Assembly: GCA_019351955.1 (NCBI GenBank)
Contig: JABBOE010000021.1
Coordinates: forward strand, 1-37,793
Direction: 5' to 3'
DNA length: 37,793 nucleotides
From: Pseudomonadota bacterium
GTDB taxonomy: Bacteria; Pseudomonadota; Gammaproteobacteria; Burkholderiales; Burkholderiaceae_C
A program made the position numbers and the translations under genes. Below the pieces are notes generated by a model. It worked only from the letters and a program-made list of their open reading frames with translations, searched no databases and was not told the DNA's origin. This document shows positions 34,871 to 37,793 of this stretch, piece after piece (position 1 is the stretch's first letter; each line of letters begins with the position of its first letter).

Positions 34871-36154
34871 ATGCACGAATACGCGCTGCGCCAGCAGTTG
34901 CACAACGAAATCCACGCGCGGCCCTATGAGCGCCTGCTCACGCCCCTGCAAATCAGTCACATGGCCTTCTTGGCCGATGCACAGCAACAGGCGCAGGCAC
35001 ATGCGCATCTTTGCAAGCTTCTGAGCGACCAACAGTTGCCGCTGCCCTCGGAGGATAGCGGCTTCTACGTCGCGGACATTGGCGCCGTTCGCCTGCGCTG
35101 GGAGCGGCATGGCGAATTCACGTCCTACACGTTCATGCGCCAGGGTCTGCCCGAGGCTGTGCCGTCGTGGTTCGACCACTGCGCCTGCTCGGCAATCTCG
35201 ACCGCATGGCGCCAGAGCATTCCGGGCGACCTCCTCAGTGCCAACCACATCGCGTTGTTGCCGGATCATACCGAGCCGCATTGGCCGCAACTGGAGCTCG
35301 ATGCAGCGTTGGACGCGGAGGCGCTGGTGGCGTCCGAGGTGGCTGATGGCCAGGCGCGGGTGTACACAGATTTACGCATCCACGCCGACGGTTTTGCGCG
35401 GTTCGTCGTCCTCAGCCGCGCCATGTCGCCCCGGCGGCGGGGGCGGTTGACACAGCGTCTGCTCGAGATCGAGACTTACCGCATGTTGTCGTTGCTCGCG
35501 CTGCCAGCAGCCCGGGAGATGACCCCGCTGCTGGCCCAGTACGAAGTGGAGTTAGCGCAGGTCATGGATGCGATTCACGCCAGTCAGTCCGAGCGCGACC
35601 GCCCGACGCTCGATCGGCTTTCTCAACTTGCCTCCATCGTGGAGAGCCGCTACGCCCAACACCATGCGCGATTTACTGCATCGAGCGCATATTACGACCT
35701 TGTGAATCGCCGGATCGCCGATCTGCACGAGCAGCAGTTTGGCGGGCTGCAGACGATCGGACAGTTCATGGATCGACGCCTGGCCCCTGCGATGCAGACG
35801 TGCGCGCACGCCGTCCGACGCATGCAAGGCTTGTCTGAACGCATCTCGCGCTGCAGCAATCTCCTGCGTACACGCGTCGAAGTTCAGGTGCAGCAGCAAA
35901 ACCGCGAATTGCTGGCGTCCATGAATCGGCGCCAATACCTGCAATTGCGTTTGCAACAAACGGTCGAGGGGCTGTCAGTTGCCGCCATCACGTATTACGC
36001 CTCGTCACTGGTCGGCCACATGTTCGAGGCTGCGCATGGGTGGTTGCAAATCGATGCCGGCATTGCCCAAGGCTGGTCAATACCGCTGATCGCCTTGGGC
36101 GTTTGGCTGGGCCTGCGGCGAGCCCATCAGCGATTGGCAAAGCTCGATCGCTGA
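34871..36154 (+). CDS. DUF3422 family membrane protein
   Basis: The 427-residue protein matches the length of the proteobacterial DUF3422 family. It begins [20 protein letters not shown], with the conserved NEIHARP block. The middle is mostly helical (about 215-370), rich in Gln, Arg and Glu, and could form a coiled coil. The C-terminus has two hydrophobic segments (about 372-390 and 398-418), so it is probably a membrane-anchored protein with its bulk in the cytosol. The function is unknown. The start at 34871 fits the family; a longer frame upstream is not conserved. Confidence 0.87.
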   Translation: MHEYALRQQLHNEIHARPYERLLTPLQISHMAFLADAQQQAQAHAHLCKLLSDQQLPLPSEDSGFYVADIGAVRLRWERHGEFTSYTFMRQGLPEAVPSWFDHCACSAISTAWRQSIPGDLLSANHIALLPDHTEPHWPQLELDAALDAEALVASEVADGQARVYTDLRIHADGFARFVVLSRAMSPRRRGRLTQRLLEIETYRMLSLLALPAAREMTPLLAQYEVELAQVMDAIHASQSERDRPTLDRLSQLASIVESRYAQHHARFTASSAYYDLVNRRIADLHEQQFGGLQTIGQFMDRRLAPAMQTCAHAVRRMQGLSERISRCSNLLRTRVEVQVQQQNRELLASMNRRQYLQLRLQQTVEGLSVAAITYYASSLVGHMFEAAHGWLQIDAGIAQGWSIPLIALGVWLGLRRAHQRLAKLDR

Positions 36155-36181
36155 ACGCCCTGTCGTGGCGCGCCGGTCGGT

Positions 36182-37793
36182 TCAAGTCAGGCTGCGCGAA
36201 CCATGGTGCGCTGCCTTGTCGAGATCTTGGACCGCGCCGCTGATGCATGCCTGGGATTGCATCGGCAGGATCTGCTCGCTCTTGAGCAATCGCTCGAATG
36301 CGCGCCGTGTCAGAGAATGCGCCTGCCCGCCGACGCGGCTCGTAAACATGAACAGCAACCCCTGCGGGCTTCGCCAAGTCAATTGCGCTGACGTCCACTG
36401 GCCCTGCAGATTCCAGAACACCCAGTCGCTTTCATGCAGCGTGTCGATGAATGCCTGCGGGTCGTCCTTGGCGCGCGATTGCGGCGGGGCATGCACTGCC
36501 CCCACCGAGCCTGAAGGGGTGTGGCCCGATGCCAAAAAATCCTCGGGCGGACGCAGCGCGTCGGGCCCGCCCGGATTCGTCTGATTGTCGTTCGGGGCGG
36601 GAACGTCTTCAAGCGCGCTGACGACCTCTGGCGCCGGCACGTGGCCCATCGGAGGCGGCAGATCCAGAGGCTGAAGTGATGACGCACCGCCCGCACCGCG
36701 AATGGCTTGCGCGTGGGCACGCATCAGGTTTGAGAAGAAGGAAGCGCACTGTGCCTGCGGCCACTCGATCATCGACAGTCCGCCTTGCAGCTGTCGAACG
36801 AGGCCCGGAAGCTGCTCCAGCAACGCCTTGCGCTCGGCGTCAGATGTCTTCGCTTGCACGCTTTCTAGCAAATCGTGGCCGCACTGCCGGTAGGCGCGCG
36901 TTACTGGCCCATCTTCGCCGTCGCAAAGGGTCGACTCAACGAGAACCGCAGTCCAAGGCCCACGCATGAAATCCACCAGATACGGGTACGTCCCGATGTT
37001 CGAGCTGGCGCAAGGTCTCGCGCCCCAGCGCGTCGCGCAGAGTGCCGCACGCTGGGTCAATTCCTGCGCAATGTCGGCGGCTTTCGGGCTGGTCGCCCGG
37101 TCTTGGGCGACCCATTCGTGCAAGCGTTCAAGCGCTTGCGCGTAGACGTCTTCGCTTTCACGATTGGCGTGAACGATGATGGCCACCTGAGCATTCAGGC
37201 AGTCGAGGAAGCCCCTGGCTGCAACCTCATCGGCGGTTGTGTAGTCGGCGCTGACGCTCGCGATCCGATTCATGAGGCGACGCGCGGCATGCTCGGGTGA
37301 GCTGAGCACGCCGGCATCCAAAAGCGCAAGCCGCAGCACAGGCACTTGCAGGCGTCCCAACGCGATGCGCACCTGCGTGTGCAGCCGCGGATCGGCCAGC
37401 GTATGGTCAAACATCAAGGCCACCGCGTCGATGATCAGGCGGTCTAGAAGTCCGCTGGTTGCATCCTGCAATTCCTGGCGATGGGCCTGGATGATGTTGA
37501 TCGGCGGTGCATTCGCGCCGCGCTCTGCGGCGCTAGGCGCGAAGGCTTCGCCCGCATCCTGGCGGCTGGATTGAGTCAGCCGATCGAGGACAGCACGCAG
37601 CGAAGTCGTTTGGCCGGTTTGAGCGGCCGCTGGCGGGAGGGCTGAAACTGACCCGGGCGGCGACGCCGGGCTGGCCGACCCCTGCTGTTTGTCCAGTATT
37701 GCGCCTTGCACCGGCTGCTGCGCAGCGCCGGCGCGCCCCGCGGTGTCGACGGCCGCCGGGCCTGGAGGATTGCCACGCAGGCTAGATCGGAAG
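36182..37793 (-). CDS. DUF1631 family protein (5' end cut by contig end)
   Basis: About 533 residues of a DUF1631 protein are present. Conserved-looking blocks are DAVALMFDHTLADPRL, IALGRLQVPVLRLALLD, AARRLMNRIAS, and YLVDFMRGPWTAVLVE. A Pro- and Asp-rich linker follows. The C-terminal part WTSAQLTWRSPQGLLFMFTS ends with a LTRRAFERLLKSEQILPM-like block. The frame is open through the window edge, so the GTG at 37711 is not a reliable start and the N-terminus is missing. The last ten bases are probably adapter. The function is unknown. It converges on the DUF3422 gene. Confidence 0.85.
   Translation of the reverse strand, partial: FRSSLRGNPPGPAAVDTAGRAGAAQQPVQGAILDKQQGSASPASPPGSVSALPPAAAQTGQTTSLRAVLDRLTQSSRQDAGEAFAPSAAERGANAPPINIIQAHRQELQDATSGLLDRLIIDAVALMFDHTLADPRLHTQVRIALGRLQVPVLRLALLDAGVLSSPEHAARRLMNRIASVSADYTTADEVAARGFLDCLNAQVAIIVHANRESEDVYAQALERLHEWVAQDRATSPKAADIAQELTQRAALCATRWGARPCASSNIGTYPYLVDFMRGPWTAVLVESTLCDGEDGPVTRAYRQCGHDLLESVQAKTSDAERKALLEQLPGLVRQLQGGLSMIEWPQAQCASFFSNLMRAHAQAIRGAGGASSLQPLDLPPPMGHVPAPEVVSALEDVPAPNDNQTNPGGPDALRPPEDFLASGHTPSGSVGAVHAPPQSRAKDDPQAFIDTLHESDWVFWNLQGQWTSAQLTWRSPQGLLFMFTSRVGGQAHSLTRRAFERLLKSEQILPMQSQACISGAVQDLDKAAHHGSRSLT
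37784..37793 (+). other. Probable Illumina adapter remnant at contig end
   Basis: The final ten bases, AGATCGGAAG, are identical to the first ten bases of the Illumina TruSeq adapter. A chance ten-base match exactly at the end is unlikely. It suggests that the window ends at an untrimmed contig end and that these bases and the codons they form are not genomic. Confidence 0.85.

Noticed and set aside
37576-37711. GTG at 37711 as true start of the DUF1631 gene
   Set aside because: The frame continues open to the window edge, and known members are longer at the N-terminus, so the start lies outside.
1-37793. Mobile elements, CRISPR arrays, tRNA or rRNA genes, toxin-antitoxin or defence systems
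   Set aside because: Reading through all intergenic regions showed no terminal repeats, transposase-like frames, regular repeat-spacer arrays or cloverleaf sequences. Nearly all bases are covered by core genes.

Overview
The window is a 37.8 kb piece of a GC-rich (roughly 60% or more) betaproteobacterial chromosome. Gene content, gene order and protein sequences fit the order Burkholderiales; I cannot place the genus. Genes are densely packed core genes, mostly on the minus strand. I see no rRNA, tRNA, CRISPR array, insertion sequence, prophage or other mobile element. The last ten bases match the start of the Illumina TruSeq adapter, so the right edge is probably a raw contig end.

Left part (1-9.9 kb). 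The 5' part of clpB lies on the minus strand behind a good sigma-32-type promoter. Divergent from it is a three-gene plus-strand set of small membrane-associated proteins (yqjD/elaB, yqjE and yqjK types). Next comes a minus-strand run hom-thrC-mobB-moeA-moaD-moaE, whose genes overlap or nearly touch, so threonine synthesis is physically joined to molybdopterin cofactor synthesis. An alaA-type aminotransferase lies upstream and is separated by an intrinsic terminator. A Mth938-domain gene and a bcp-type peroxiredoxin follow on the plus strand.

Middle part (10-20 kb). A PIN-PhoH ATPase converges on the dnaB helicase gene. Behind dnaB is the ribosomal operon rpsF-priB-rpsR-rplI, ended by a strong terminator. 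Its priB reading frame has no ATG, GTG or TTG where the gene must start, and an ATT (or CTG) start is the best explanation. Then come ppsA and its divergent regulator ppsR, followed by a DegV-family gene.

Right part (19.4-34.6 kb). Sixteen minus-strand genes form a nearly continuous block in transcription order: rpsB, tsf, pyrH, frr, uppS, cdsA, dxr, rseP, bamA, skp, lpxD, fabZ, lpxA, lpxB, rnhB and a TrmH-family RNA methyltransferase. It links translation factors, isoprenoid and phospholipid precursors, outer-membrane assembly and lipid A synthesis. Hairpins sit between rpsB and tsf and at the frr stop codon, where they could set relative expression. The end holds a DUF3422 gene and a DUF1631 gene that runs off the edge.

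I found no undescribed multi-gene system. The most interesting signals are the priB start codon, the hom-thrC-mo gene fusion of operons, candidate ribosomal-protein leader and attenuator hairpins, and the adapter remnant at the right edge.
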